Source: Mesorhizobium sp. LHD-90 (GTDB taxonomy: Bacteria; Pseudomonadota; Alphaproteobacteria; Rhizobiales; Rhizobiaceae). Taken from it: a stretch of DNA of 64,000 nt. The position numbers were made by a program, and so were the translations under genes. Below, piece after piece: positions 37,889-46,747 of the stretch. The DNA lies in assembly GCF_030929505.1 (NCBI RefSeq), contig NZ_JAVFVV010000011.1, positions 179,230-243,229 of the forward strand, given 5' to 3'. The notes beneath the pieces are model-generated. The model searched no databases. It saw only the letters and a program-made list of their open reading frames with translations, and was not told the origin of the DNA. Numbering within the stretch: position 1 is the first letter of the stretch; every line of letters begins with the position of its first letter.

Positions 37889-38362
37889 TCAGGCGATACC
37901 CAGTCTTCGACCAATCTCGGCGGCGAGCCGCTCCTCGGTCAACGCAGTGTCGAGACGTGCGCCGTCCAAGTCAAGCAGAGCTTGGGCGACAGCGTCCACC
38001 ACCGGCGCGAAAAAGCCGTTCTCTCTTGTGGCGAGAACGAACACCTGCCCGCCGTCCCGGTAGCGGACGTCGCCGATGTGATGCAACTGGCGGCCGCTGT
38101 TCTGGTCGACGGAGATGACCCGGCCGTTCAGGGTGATGCGGATTGACGGATCGGGTTCGGCGGCGATTGGCGAACCACCGCCGACATGGATGATCAATCC
38201 CTCTGCCTTCGGTTGCTGGCGCGGCTTACGCGAGGCGGAATAGCCGCCGCCGCTGATCTGGTCGGCGATGCGCTCGATGGTGGCGCGGTTCTGTTCGATC
38301 AGCCGCTTGGCCTGCACGTCCTCGCGACGCGGACCATCCCGCCTGGAAATGATCTCGACCAT
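37889..38362 (-). CDS. Conserved-looking protein of unknown function beside mimR
   Basis: Protein of 157 aa. It has a basic N-terminus (MVEIISRRDGPRREDVQAKRLIEQNRATIERIADQI), a glycine/serine linker, a beta-rich middle (SIRITLNGRVISVDQNSGRQLHHIGDVRYRDGGQVFVLA) and a helical acidic end. GGGAGG precedes the ATG by five bases. It is upstream of mimR in the same direction with an 87-base gap and could be co-transcribed. Family not recognised. Confidence 0.65.
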   Translation of the reverse strand: MVEIISRRDGPRREDVQAKRLIEQNRATIERIADQISGGGYSASRKPRQQPKAEGLIIHVGGGSPIAAEPDPSIRITLNGRVISVDQNSGRQLHHIGDVRYRDGGQVFVLATRENGFFAPVVDAVAQALLDLDGARLDTALTEERLAAEIGRRLGIA

Positions 38363-38532
38363 GAATCCTCCCAGATTCGCCCGGTCTTCCCGCCCGTTGA
38401 GCCGCGCCGGCTGCCGGGCGGTGGGCGGCGCGGGCTGTCGGTCCCCACAGTACCTTCCAATAACGCGAACACCCTGCCGTGGGGTGGTAGGTGGTTACTA
38501 CAGGAAGTGCCTCAGCCCGGCGACCGAGGCGA

Positions 38533-39132
38533 TCAGGCCAGCATCACGCCGGCCTCGCGCATGCGCTCGGTCATTGCCTGGAGCGAGCCGCCGAGATCGA
38601 TGGCGCGGCAGGCGTCGAGCCTGACCGTGGCGTCGAAGCCGAGCCGCACCGCGTCCAGCGCCGAATAGGCGACACAAAAGTCCGTCGCCAGGCCGACCAG
38701 CGTCAGCGTGGCGATGCCGCGCTCGCGCAGATAGCCGGCAAGGCCGGTCGGCGTCGCGCGGTCGTTCTCGAAAAAGGCCGAATAGCTGTCGATGTCGCGC
38801 CGAAACCCTTTTCGCACGACAAGTTCGGCCTTGGTCCTGTTCAGCGACGCATGGAAGGCCGCGCCTTCGGTGCCTTGAACGCAATGATCCGGCCACAACG
38901 TCTGTTCGCCGTAGGACATCTGGACTGTCTGAAACGGCTCGCGCCCCTTGTGGACCGACGCGAAGCTGGAATGCCGTTCGGGATGCCAGTCCTGCGTCAG
39001 GATGACGTGCTCGAAGCCGGCGATCAGATCGTTGACCGTCGGCAAGATCAGATGACCATCCGTCACGGCCAGCGAGCCGTCCGGACAGAAATCGTTCTGG
39101 ACGTCGATGACGACGAGCGCTTCCTGGCCCAT
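38533..39132 (-). CDS. pncA: Nicotinamidase
   Basis: Cysteine hydrolase of the isochorismatase superfamily, 199 aa, converting nicotinamide to nicotinate. The catalytic triad D10 (VIDVQNDFC), K108 (VRKGF) and C153 (ATDFCVAY) is present, with metal ligands D48, H50 and H54 (QDWHPERH). GGAGGGG precedes the ATG. It lies next to, and divergent from, the nicotinate hydroxylase genes, so its product can feed either NAD salvage or degradation. Confidence 0.92.
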   Translation of the reverse strand: MGQEALVVIDVQNDFCPDGSLAVTDGHLILPTVNDLIAGFEHVILTQDWHPERHSSFASVHKGREPFQTVQMSYGEQTLWPDHCVQGTEGAAFHASLNRTKAELVVRKGFRRDIDSYSAFFENDRATPTGLAGYLRERGIATLTLVGLATDFCVAYSALDAVRLGFDATVRLDACRAIDLGGSLQAMTERMREAGVMLA

Positions 39133-39375
39133 TACCCCTCCGATGCGCCGCGCACCCGGCGCGCGCGCCGCATGCACTTCAATCGCCGCCGAAAGTCGGC
39201 GCAAACCGGTAGCCGCGTCAACCCTGCCCGCGCGCTTTCGCCCTGGTGACCGCGACGTTGATGTGAATTGCCACGGAGCGACGCGGCGGCGCCATCGCCT
39301 TTGACAATCTCCATAGTGCTGATATCGTTTGCATGCGAATGAATTTCGCCGGTCCTTCCGCCGGAAAGGCATTGC

Positions 39376-40239
39376 GTGATCCGCTACGCGAAACCCAAGA
39401 CGGTCGAGGAAGCCTTGCGCCTCCTGAAGGAGGATCGCTGGCGCATTCTGGCGGGCGGCACTGACTTTTATCCGGCGCAAGGCGTGCGGCCCATCCGCGA
39501 AGATGTGCTCGACATCAACGGACTGGCGGACCTGCGTGGCATCGCCGAGACCGACCATTTTTGGATCTTTGGCGCGCGCACCAGTTGGACCGACGTTGTT
39601 CGTGCAACCCTGCCGCCGGCTTTCGACGCATTGCGGCAGGCGGCGCGCGAAGTCGGATCGGTGCAGATCCAGAATGCCGGCACGATCGCCGGCAACCTCT
39701 GCAATGCCTCGCCGGCGGCCGACGGCGTGCCGCCGCTGCTGGCGCTCGACGCCGAGGTGGAACTGCGGTCAGCGGGCGGCGTCCGCATCGTTCCGCTGTT
39801 CGGTTTCATCCTCGGCAACCGGAAAACGGCGCTTCGCGACGACGAATTGCTGGCCGCGATCCGCGTGCCGAAATCGTCGGCCGCCGGGCGTTCCGCTTTC
39901 GTGAAGCTCGGCGCGCGGCGCTACCTGGTGATCTCGATTGCCATGGCGGCCGCGCGTATCCGACTGGACGATGACGGCAGGATCGCCTATGCCGCGGTCG
40001 CGGTCGGCTCCTGTTCGGCGGTGGCGCGGCGGCTGCGCGGCGTCGAGGCGGCGGTGGTTGGAGCGGCGTCCGGCGACGAGCTTGCCGATGCGGTGCGGAC
40101 CGCGCCTCTGCCGGAGATTGCACCGATCGACGACGTGCGCGGTTCGGCCGACTATCGGCGCGAGGCGGCGCGCGAGATCGTGCTGCGCGCTGTCGCCGCC
40201 GCGGCGGAGCCGGAGCGAACCAAAGCGAGGGCTGCATGA
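39376..40239 (+). CDS. FAD-binding subunit of a molybdenum hydroxylase (CoxM/XdhB-like)
   Basis: FAD subunit of 287 aa with a GTG start after GGAAAGGCATT. The FAD-binding motifs are ILAGGTDFYP and QIQNAGTIAGNLCNASPAADG, and a C-terminal CO-dehydrogenase flavoprotein domain follows. It transfers electrons from iron-sulfur clusters of the partner to an acceptor. Its stop overlaps the next gene by four bases, so the subunits are made together. Confidence 0.9.
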   Translation: MIRYAKPKTVEEALRLLKEDRWRILAGGTDFYPAQGVRPIREDVLDINGLADLRGIAETDHFWIFGARTSWTDVVRATLPPAFDALRQAAREVGSVQIQNAGTIAGNLCNASPAADGVPPLLALDAEVELRSAGGVRIVPLFGFILGNRKTALRDDELLAAIRVPKSSAAGRSAFVKLGARRYLVISIAMAAARIRLDDDGRIAYAAVAVGSCSAVARRLRGVEAAVVGAASGDELADAVRTAPLPEIAPIDDVRGSADYRREAAREIVLRAVAAAAEPERTKARAA

Positions 40240-43046
40240 GCGCCCCTCGGATACCCATCGCCTTCGAGGTCAATGGCCGGCCGGTCGCGGTATCGGCGCC
40301 GCCGCTGCGGCGGCTGTCTTCGGTGCTGCGCGACGATCTGCTGCTGACCGGCACGAAAGTCGGCTGCGACGCCGGCGACTGCGGCGCCTGCACGGTGCTG
40401 CTCGACGGCGAGCCGGTCTGCGCTTGCCTGGTGCCGGTAGCCGGAGCGGAGGGAACTGCCGTCCGCACTGTCGAAGGGCTCGCCAACGGAAAACTGTCGG
40501 CGTTGCAGGCGGCTTTTCTCGAGCATGGCGCGGCGCAATGCGGCATCTGCACGCCGGCACTGCTGGTCGCGGCCACCGCACTGCTGGAGCGAAATCCGTC
40601 CCCCAGCGAGACGGAGGTCAAGGATGCGCTCGGCGGCATCCTTTGCCGGTGCACGGGTTATCGAAAGATCGTCGCGGCGGTGATGGCGGCTGGACGGGCC
40701 GAGGACTGGCACGCTTCTTCATATCCGGCGCCCGGCTTCCATCGCGTGAACGGTGCGGGTGGTATTTCCGCGAAAACCATCCCGGCCGGCCACGCCGTCG
40801 GCGCCTCGCCGATCCGCCTCGACGGCGTGCCGAAAGTATCGGGCACGGAAGCCTACGGCGCCGACGGCTTTCCCGCCGACGCGCTGCTGGTATCGGTAGT
40901 GCGTTCGCCGCACCATCACGCGCGATTTTCCTTTGGCGACCTCGATGCCTTCGTGAAAAGCCATCCGGGCATCGTCGCGGTGTTCACCGCGGACGACGTT
41001 CCGGGACACAATGCCTTTGGCGTCATCCCGCCCTTCGCCGACCAGCCGATCCTCGCCGAAGGCATGGCGCGATTCCGCGGCGAGGCGGTGGCGCTGGTCG
41101 CCGGCGAGCGCGAGGCGATCGTCGATCTCAACCTCGGCGCGTTTCCGATTTCCTGGACCGAACTCGGCCATGTCCTGGAGCCTTGCGACGCGGTGGCCGA
41201 GGGGGCGCACCGTCTCCATGAGACGCGTGCGGAAAACCTGCTGACCATGGGGTTCGTCGAGCGCGGCGATCCGGAAGCAGCCCTTGCCGGGGCGGCGTTC
41301 AAGGTTTCGGCAAGCATCGAGACCTCCTACGTCGAGCATGCCTATATCGAGCCGGAGGCTGGCCACGCTTTTCTCGACGGCGACACGCTTGTCGTGGCCG
41401 CCTGCACGCAGGCCCCGCACATGGATCGCGAAGACACGGCAAAGGTGCTTGGCCTGCCGCTGGAGAAGGTGCGGATCGTGCCGACGGCGACAGGCGGCGG
41501 TTTCGGCTCGAAGATCGACGTATCGGTGCAGCCTTTGGTCGGGCTGGTGGCTCTGAAGACCGGCCGGCCGGCCGCGATCGCCTACACACGCACCGAATCG
41601 ATGGTGTCGACGACCAAGCGCCATCCGGCGGCGATGACCGCGACCATCGCCGCGGACAAGGATGGTTTCGTTGCCGGAATGATTTTCGAGGGTGTTTTCA
41701 ACACCGGCGCCTATGCCAGTTTCGGACCGACGGTGGCGAACCGGGTGCCGGTGCATGCCTCGGGACCGTATTTCACGCCGAACTACCGGGCGACCGGGCG
41801 CGCGATCCACACCAACGGGCCTGTTTCCGGAGCGTTTCGCGGTTTCGGCGTGCCGCAGGCGGCAATCATGCAGGAGACACTCTATGACGCGCTGGCCGAA
41901 AAGCTCGGCCGCGACCGGCTGGAGTTCCGCTTGGCCAACGCGCTTCGTAACGGAGCCGAAACGGTCACAGGCCAGCGGCTTGAGGCCGGCGTCGGCATAG
42001 TGGACTGCCTGGAGGCGCTGAAGCCGCATTGGCGTCGCGCGCTGACCGAAGCCGACGCGTTCAATGCCGGGAGCACTGCCGTGAAGCGCGGCGTCGGCGT
42101 GGCGTCGTGCTGGTATGGCTGCGGCAACACGTCCTTGGCCAATCCGTCCACCATCAAGGCCGGTATTTCGCGTGAGGGCCGGGCGGTGCTGCATCAGGGC
42201 GCGGTCGATATCGGCCAGGGCTCCAACACGGTGGTCGCGCAGATTTTCGCCGACGCGCTCGGTATCGCGCTGGCCGACATCGACCTTGTCGGCGCCGATA
42301 CGGCGCTGACGCCGGATGCGGGAAAAACATCGGCGTCGCGCCAAACTTTCATCAGCGGCAAGGCGGCGGAAAAGGCCGGCCGCGCGTTGCGTGAAAAGAT
42401 CCTGCGTTTCGCCAATGTCTCGCTGGCGGCGACCTTGGCGTTCGAAGCCGGGACGATGATGGTCCGCGAGGGCGAGGCCGAACGCCGGCTGAAACTTGCT
42501 GAGCTTGACGCAGACGCGGACGGCTATGTGTTTTCGGCACAAGAGACCTACGACCCGCCGACCCTGCCGCTCGACGGCAAGGGCCAGGGAAAACCTTATG
42601 CCGTCTATGGCTGGGGTGCGCAGATGGCGGAACTGGAGGTAGACTTGGCGCTCGGCACGGTGCGGCTGGTGAAAATCACCGCCGCGCACGATGTCGGCAA
42701 GGCGATCAATCCGCTGCTGGTCGAGGGCCAGATCGAGGGCGGCATCGCGCAGGGCATCGGCATGGCGCTGATGGAGGAATATATCCCCGGCCGCACCGAG
42801 AATTTGCATGACTATCTGATCCCGACTTTCGGCGATGTGCCGCCGATTGAGAGCATCCTGGTCGAGGTGCCCGATCCGGAAGGGCCGTATGGCGCCAAGG
42901 GGCTGGGCGAGCACGTGCTGATCCCGACCACGCCGGCGATCCTCAACGCCATCCGCCATGCCACCGGTGTGACGGTGACGAAGGTGCCGGCGACGCCCAG
43001 CCGCCTGCGTGCGGCGATCAGGGCGAGGGAGGAAAATCTCCCATGA
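40236..43046 (+). CDS. Fused [2Fe-2S]/molybdopterin hydroxylase, putative nicotinate dehydrogenase
   Basis: Fusion of 936 aa. Residues 1-170 are the small iron-sulfur subunit: the plant-type cluster uses C44, C49, C52 and C64, and the second cluster uses CGICTPA and CRCTGYRK. The remainder is the xanthine-oxidase-type molybdopterin domain, with TGGGFGSKID, GAFRGFGVPQA and GAKGLGEHVLIPTTPA, including the usual late glutamate (GLGE). Such enzymes hydroxylate N-heterocycles. The next gene resembles 6-hydroxynicotinate reductase, so nicotinate is the predicted substrate. Xanthine or another heterocycle is possible. Confidence 0.87.
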   Translation: MSAPRIPIAFEVNGRPVAVSAPPLRRLSSVLRDDLLLTGTKVGCDAGDCGACTVLLDGEPVCACLVPVAGAEGTAVRTVEGLANGKLSALQAAFLEHGAAQCGICTPALLVAATALLERNPSPSETEVKDALGGILCRCTGYRKIVAAVMAAGRAEDWHASSYPAPGFHRVNGAGGISAKTIPAGHAVGASPIRLDGVPKVSGTEAYGADGFPADALLVSVVRSPHHHARFSFGDLDAFVKSHPGIVAVFTADDVPGHNAFGVIPPFADQPILAEGMARFRGEAVALVAGEREAIVDLNLGAFPISWTELGHVLEPCDAVAEGAHRLHETRAENLLTMGFVERGDPEAALAGAAFKVSASIETSYVEHAYIEPEAGHAFLDGDTLVVAACTQAPHMDREDTAKVLGLPLEKVRIVPTATGGGFGSKIDVSVQPLVGLVALKTGRPAAIAYTRTESMVSTTKRHPAAMTATIAADKDGFVAGMIFEGVFNTGAYASFGPTVANRVPVHASGPYFTPNYRATGRAIHTNGPVSGAFRGFGVPQAAIMQETLYDALAEKLGRDRLEFRLANALRNGAETVTGQRLEAGVGIVDCLEALKPHWRRALTEADAFNAGSTAVKRGVGVASCWYGCGNTSLANPSTIKAGISREGRAVLHQGAVDIGQGSNTVVAQIFADALGIALADIDLVGADTALTPDAGKTSASRQTFISGKAAEKAGRALREKILRFANVSLAATLAFEAGTMMVREGEAERRLKLAELDADADGYVFSAQETYDPPTLPLDGKGQGKPYAVYGWGAQMAELEVDLALGTVRLVKITAAHDVGKAINPLLVEGQIEGGIAQGIGMALMEEYIPGRTENLHDYLIPTFGDVPPIESILVEVPDPEGPYGAKGLGEHVLIPTTPAILNAIRHATGVTVTKVPATPSRLRAAIRAREENLP

Positions 43047-44575
43047 GTGAACTCGCCGAGCGCTTCGACAGCCACGACCCCGGCGCCAAACAGATGGCGG
43101 AAAAGATCCGCTGCGATGCCTGTCCGGTGATGTGCTACATCGCCGAGGGCCGCACCGGCGCCTGCGACCGCTACGGCAATGTCGGCGGAAAGATCGTGCG
43201 TTGCGACCCGCTGACCATTTTGGAGCATGCCGCCGAAGGCGGCGCGGCGGTCGTGCCTTTCGGGGCGGAACGGGAGCCGTGGAACGGCGAACTGGTCAAC
43301 ACCAGTCGCCGCTTCGTCACCGCTATCGGTGCCGGCACGACTTATCCCGACTACAAGCCGGCGCCCTTTATCGTCAGCCAGCAGGTCGAGGGTGTCGATC
43401 TCGTCACCGTCGTGACAGAAGGCATTTTCTCCTACTGCGGCGTCAAGATAAAGATCGACACGGACCGCCATATCGGCCCCGAGACGGCCACCGTGCGCAG
43501 CGAGGGCGAGGCGGTAGGGCATGTCACCACCGGCGAATACGGTTCGCAGATGCTGTCGCTGGGCGGCGTGCATCATCTCACCGGCGGGCCAAAGCAGGAG
43601 GGGCGCGCCACCTGCGACGCCATGCTCAATCTTTGCAACCGCAAGCCGGTGGAACTTTCGATAGACGGCGGCGCGACGGTGGTGGTCGAGGCCGGCAAGG
43701 CGCCGATGATCGACGGCAAGGCCGAGCACCGCATGCGTGTCGGCTGCGGCTCGGCCACCATCGGCATGTTCGCCACGCAATGGCGCGGGCTGGTCGACGA
43801 GGTGGTGGTGGTCGACGACCACATCACCGGCGTCGTCTCCGAGCACCAGGCCGGCAAGGTTCTGGGCTGGGAAGATACCGGCATCAAGATTCTGGGGCGG
43901 CGCTCGACACCCGGACGCTATTTCAAGGTGTCGGAGCCGGGGCTGGGCTGGGGTGGCACCACGATCTCCGACCCGCTGTCGATCCTCGGCGACTGGAACG
44001 CCAAAAAGGGCGCGCGGCCCGGCCTGTCGCTGCTGATGGTGTCGACCACGGGAGAACAATTCGCTTATTTCGAGTTGGACGAGGCGCTCAAGCCGGTCGA
44101 AAAACCGTTCCCGGAGCGGCTCAGAAAATCCGTCGGGCTGATCGAGGACAATTGCGAGCCGGCGCTCTGCACGGTGCTGTTCGTCGGCGGCGCCGGCGGC
44201 AGTCTGAGGGCCGGGGTGACGGAAAACCCGGTGAACCTGACCCGCTCCGTGCAGGGGCTGAAGACCTATGTGACCGTCGGCGGCGCGCCGGTCTATGTCT
44301 GGCCGGGCGGCGGCATCACGCTGATGGTCGACGTGATGCGCGTTCCCGAAGGCGCCTTCGGTTATGTGCCGACGCCGGCGCTGGTGGCGCCGATCGAGTT
44401 CACGCTGCGGCGCGACGATTATGTGCGGCTGGGCGGCTACGAGGCCGAGATCCGGACGGTCGAGGATGTGCTGGCGAAGGGCGGCGAATATCTTAACGAC
44501 CGCCGAACCGCTTTCGCCGCGCGCAACAATCCGTGGCCGCCGCTGGCGCAATTGCATCGCGCGGGTCCGGCCTGA
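43043..44575 (+). CDS. hnr: 6-hydroxynicotinate reductase-like iron-sulfur protein
   Basis: Protein of 510 aa. The N-terminal cysteines C24, C27, C31 and C41 (C-x2-C-x3-C-x9-C) suggest an iron-sulfur cluster. The long C-terminal part is glycine-rich and resembles proteins annotated as 6-hydroxynicotinate reductase. That enzyme reduces 6-hydroxynicotinate to 1,4,5,6-tetrahydro-6-oxonicotinate in Eubacterium barkeri and has been reported biochemically in Azorhizobium. Its ATG overlaps the hydroxylase stop and its stop codon overlaps the next start. Naming rests on remembered similarity, not a search. Confidence 0.72.
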   Translation: MSELAERFDSHDPGAKQMAEKIRCDACPVMCYIAEGRTGACDRYGNVGGKIVRCDPLTILEHAAEGGAAVVPFGAEREPWNGELVNTSRRFVTAIGAGTTYPDYKPAPFIVSQQVEGVDLVTVVTEGIFSYCGVKIKIDTDRHIGPETATVRSEGEAVGHVTTGEYGSQMLSLGGVHHLTGGPKQEGRATCDAMLNLCNRKPVELSIDGGATVVVEAGKAPMIDGKAEHRMRVGCGSATIGMFATQWRGLVDEVVVVDDHITGVVSEHQAGKVLGWEDTGIKILGRRSTPGRYFKVSEPGLGWGGTTISDPLSILGDWNAKKGARPGLSLLMVSTTGEQFAYFELDEALKPVEKPFPERLRKSVGLIEDNCEPALCTVLFVGGAGGSLRAGVTENPVNLTRSVQGLKTYVTVGGAPVYVWPGGGITLMVDVMRVPEGAFGYVPTPALVAPIEFTLRRDDYVRLGGYEAEIRTVEDVLAKGGEYLNDRRTAFAARNNPWPPLAQLHRAGPA

Positions 44576-45654
44576 TGCAGGGCGCCACCGCGCATTGGCT
44601 GCCGGACGGCAGGCGGCTGCATCTCAACCACGGCCCGATTGACCTGATCGTCGAAGTTTTTGGGACGCCGGCCCAAGTGCGGGCGGCCTATGAACAGGCG
44701 GTGGCGCGGTTCCAGACGGTGCTCGGCGAGCTGGTCGAGGAACTGCCGGACCTGCGCCGGCCGGCGCATCTGCGGCGGCCGCGACTGTTCCGCGGGCCGA
44801 CGGCGCGCCGTATGGAGGCGGCGGTGGCGCCGCTGGCGGATGATTTTCTCACACCCATGGCCGCTGTCGCCGGTTCGGCAGCCGACGAAATGTTGGCGGC
44901 GCTGGTCGCCGGGCGCTCGCTCGAGCGCGCTTATGTAAACAATGGCGGCGACATCGCGCTGCATATCGCTGCGGGCCACGAACTCGCGGTAGCCGTCGCC
45001 GGCACGGGACATGGGTTTGACGGCCGCATCGTGGTGCGGGCCGAAGACCCGGTGCGCGGCATCGCTACGTCGGGCTGGCGCGGACGCAGCTTTTCGCTGG
45101 GCATTGCCGATGCCGTCACCGTGATGGCGCGCAGCGGCGCCGAGGCCGATGCGGCGGCCACCGTGATCGCCAATGCCGTCGACCTGCCAAAACATCCGGC
45201 GGTGTCGCGGCGGCCGGCGATGGAACTCGCGCCGGACAGCGACCTCGGCGAGCGGCTGGTGACGGTCGGCGTCGGAAGGCTGACGGCGGGCGAAGCCGGC
45301 GCGGCGCTGCAAGCCGGGCTCGCGGTTGCGGAGGATTTACGGCAGCGAGGTTGCATCGAGGCGGCGGCGTTGTTCCTGGCCGGCGAGGCAAGGCTGTGCG
45401 GCGATCGCTTCGCAGATCGTAGGCGCCCTACGTTGCCCCCCTCTGTCCTGCCGGACATCTCCCCCTCAAGGGGGGAGATTGAGCCGGCCGCTTCGGCTTC
45501 GCCAATCGCCAACATTGCAAAAAGAGCGGCGAGGGACACGCTGCTAATCTCCCCCCTTGAGGGGGAGATGTCCGGCAAGACAGAGGGGGGCAACGTAGGG
45601 CGGAGTTCGCCGAGACAAAGCCTGTTTACGCCCGTGCAAACGCATTTGACATAA
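44575..45654 (+). CDS. UPF0280 family protein with a repeat-derived C-terminal tail
   Basis: Protein of 359 aa in this frame. Residues 1 to about 280 resemble UPF0280 (ApbE-like fold), with AYVNNGGDIALHIAAGHEL and GWRGRSFSLGIADAVTVMA. From about residue 285 the frame runs through a family-A inverted repeat (45428-45598), giving the tail LPPSVLPDISPSRGEIEPAA and beyond, which is clearly repeat translation. The ancestral gene probably ended near 45420. Function unknown; its position suggests a step after 6-hydroxynicotinate reduction. Confidence 0.78.
   Translation: MQGATAHWLPDGRRLHLNHGPIDLIVEVFGTPAQVRAAYEQAVARFQTVLGELVEELPDLRRPAHLRRPRLFRGPTARRMEAAVAPLADDFLTPMAAVAGSAADEMLAALVAGRSLERAYVNNGGDIALHIAAGHELAVAVAGTGHGFDGRIVVRAEDPVRGIATSGWRGRSFSLGIADAVTVMARSGAEADAAATVIANAVDLPKHPAVSRRPAMELAPDSDLGERLVTVGVGRLTAGEAGAALQAGLAVAEDLRQRGCIEAAALFLAGEARLCGDRFADRRRPTLPPSVLPDISPSRGEIEPAASASPIANIAKRAARDTLLISPLEGEMSGKTEGGNVGRSSPRQSLFTPVQTHLT
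45428..45598. repeat. Paired inverted repeat, family A, copy 3, inside a coding region
   Basis: The outer ends CTACGTTGC (45428-45436) and GCAACGTAG (45590-45598) are identical to those of copy 2. The internal arms carry CTGTCCTGCCGGACATCTCC and its inverse. The element is read through by the UPF0280 gene and supplies most of its last 75 codons. Confidence 0.82.
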
Positions 45655-45667
45655 GAGGAGACCTTGC

Positions 45668-46252
45668 ATGCCTGACTTTCCCATCCGCAAGGTCGCGGTC
45701 GTTGCTGAGGAGATTTTTCATGACGGCGGGCCGGCGGTCGAAAGACCGCGTAGACGCGCGGCGGCGTTTGCCGCGGTGAAAAATCCTTTCGCCGGGCGTT
45801 TTGCGGAAGAGCTGCAGCCGGCCATGGAGGATCTGAAGCCGCTGGGGCTGATGCTGACCGACCGGCTGATCGCCGCGCTGGGCGGCGATATCAAGGCGAT
45901 AGACTCCTACGGCAAGGGCGCCATCGTCGGCACGGACGGAGAGATCGAGCACGGTGCGCTGTGGCACGTGCCCGGCGGCTACGCCATGCGCGAGCGGCTG
46001 GGCGGCGCCAAGGCGATCGTGCCGTCGGCGATGAAGGTGGGGGCGTTCGGAGCAAGCCTCGACGTGCCGCTCGGCCACGTCAACGCGGCCTATGTGCGCA
46101 GCCATTTCGACGCCATCACTGTCTGCGCCGTCGACGGGCCGCGCCCGGACGAGATCGTCTTCGTGCTCGCCATGGCGGTTGGCGGGCGCGTCCACGACCG
46201 CATGGGCGGACTGGCGGCCTCTGACATAAAGCTGTGGGACGGGCAGCGATGA
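45668..46252 (+). CDS. DUF1185 (amino acid synthesis) family protein
   Basis: Protein of 194 aa of the DUF1185 type, a family with solved structure but no established reaction. Recognisable parts are RKVAVVAEEIFHDGG, FAGRFAEELQPAMEDLKPLG, YGKGAIVGTDGEIEHGALWH and GLAASDIKLWDG. It starts 13 bases after the UPF0280 stop and overlaps the MarR gene by four bases. In this operon it could act on the reduced nicotinate ring or its opened product. That is speculation. Confidence 0.78.
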   Translation: MPDFPIRKVAVVAEEIFHDGGPAVERPRRRAAAFAAVKNPFAGRFAEELQPAMEDLKPLGLMLTDRLIAALGGDIKAIDSYGKGAIVGTDGEIEHGALWHVPGGYAMRERLGGAKAIVPSAMKVGAFGASLDVPLGHVNAAYVRSHFDAITVCAVDGPRPDEIVFVLAMAVGGRVHDRMGGLAASDIKLWDGQR

Positions 46253-46710
46253 GCGGCGAGGAGAACGTCCTGAAACTGGTCGCGGCTGACGAGCCCGAGC
46301 CGGGCGGATATCGGCTGGAGGAGCAGATCGGCTTCATCCTGCGCCGCGCGCATCAGCGCCATGTCTCGGTCTTCGCCTCGCGCATCGGCGACCTGACGCC
46401 GCCGCAATTCGCGGCGCTGGCGCGGCTACGCGACATCGGCGAGACCTCGCAGAACCAGCTCGGCTCGCTGGTCGCCATGGACGCCGCGACGGTGAAGGGC
46501 GTCATCGACCGGCTGGCGGCGCGCGGTCTGGTCGAGCTTCGCAAGCACGATGCCGACAAGCGGCGGCTTATGGTGCGGCTGACGGAGGACGGCCGGCGGG
46601 TCGTCGAGGGCCTGATCCCGCGGGCCGAACAGATCACCGCCGAGACGCTGGCGCCGCTGAACGCGCGGGAGGCGGCGACGCTGACAAGACTGCTGTCACG
46701 GATCGTGTGA
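46249..46710 (+). CDS. MarR family transcriptional regulator
   Basis: Winged helix-turn-helix regulator of 153 aa. DNA-binding features are LTPPQFAALARLRDIGETSQNQLGSLVAMDAATVKGVIDRLAARGLV and the wing RKHDADKRRLMVRLTEDG. MarR proteins often sense aromatic ligands, and NicR, which controls nicotinate degradation in Pseudomonas, belongs here. As the last gene of the operon it may control it. The ligand is inferred. Confidence 0.88.
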   Translation: MSGEENVLKLVAADEPEPGGYRLEEQIGFILRRAHQRHVSVFASRIGDLTPPQFAALARLRDIGETSQNQLGSLVAMDAATVKGVIDRLAARGLVELRKHDADKRRLMVRLTEDGRRVVEGLIPRAEQITAETLAPLNAREAATLTRLLSRIV

Positions 46711-46747
46711 CGGACGAGCGCCGCGCCCGTGTCGCCGTGATGATTTT

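Noticed and set aside
40719..42959. A 746-codon minus-strand open frame opposite the molybdopterin hydroxylase
   Set aside because: Composition is that of reverse-complement shadow sequence, and the opposite strand has a complete enzyme with cofactor motifs.
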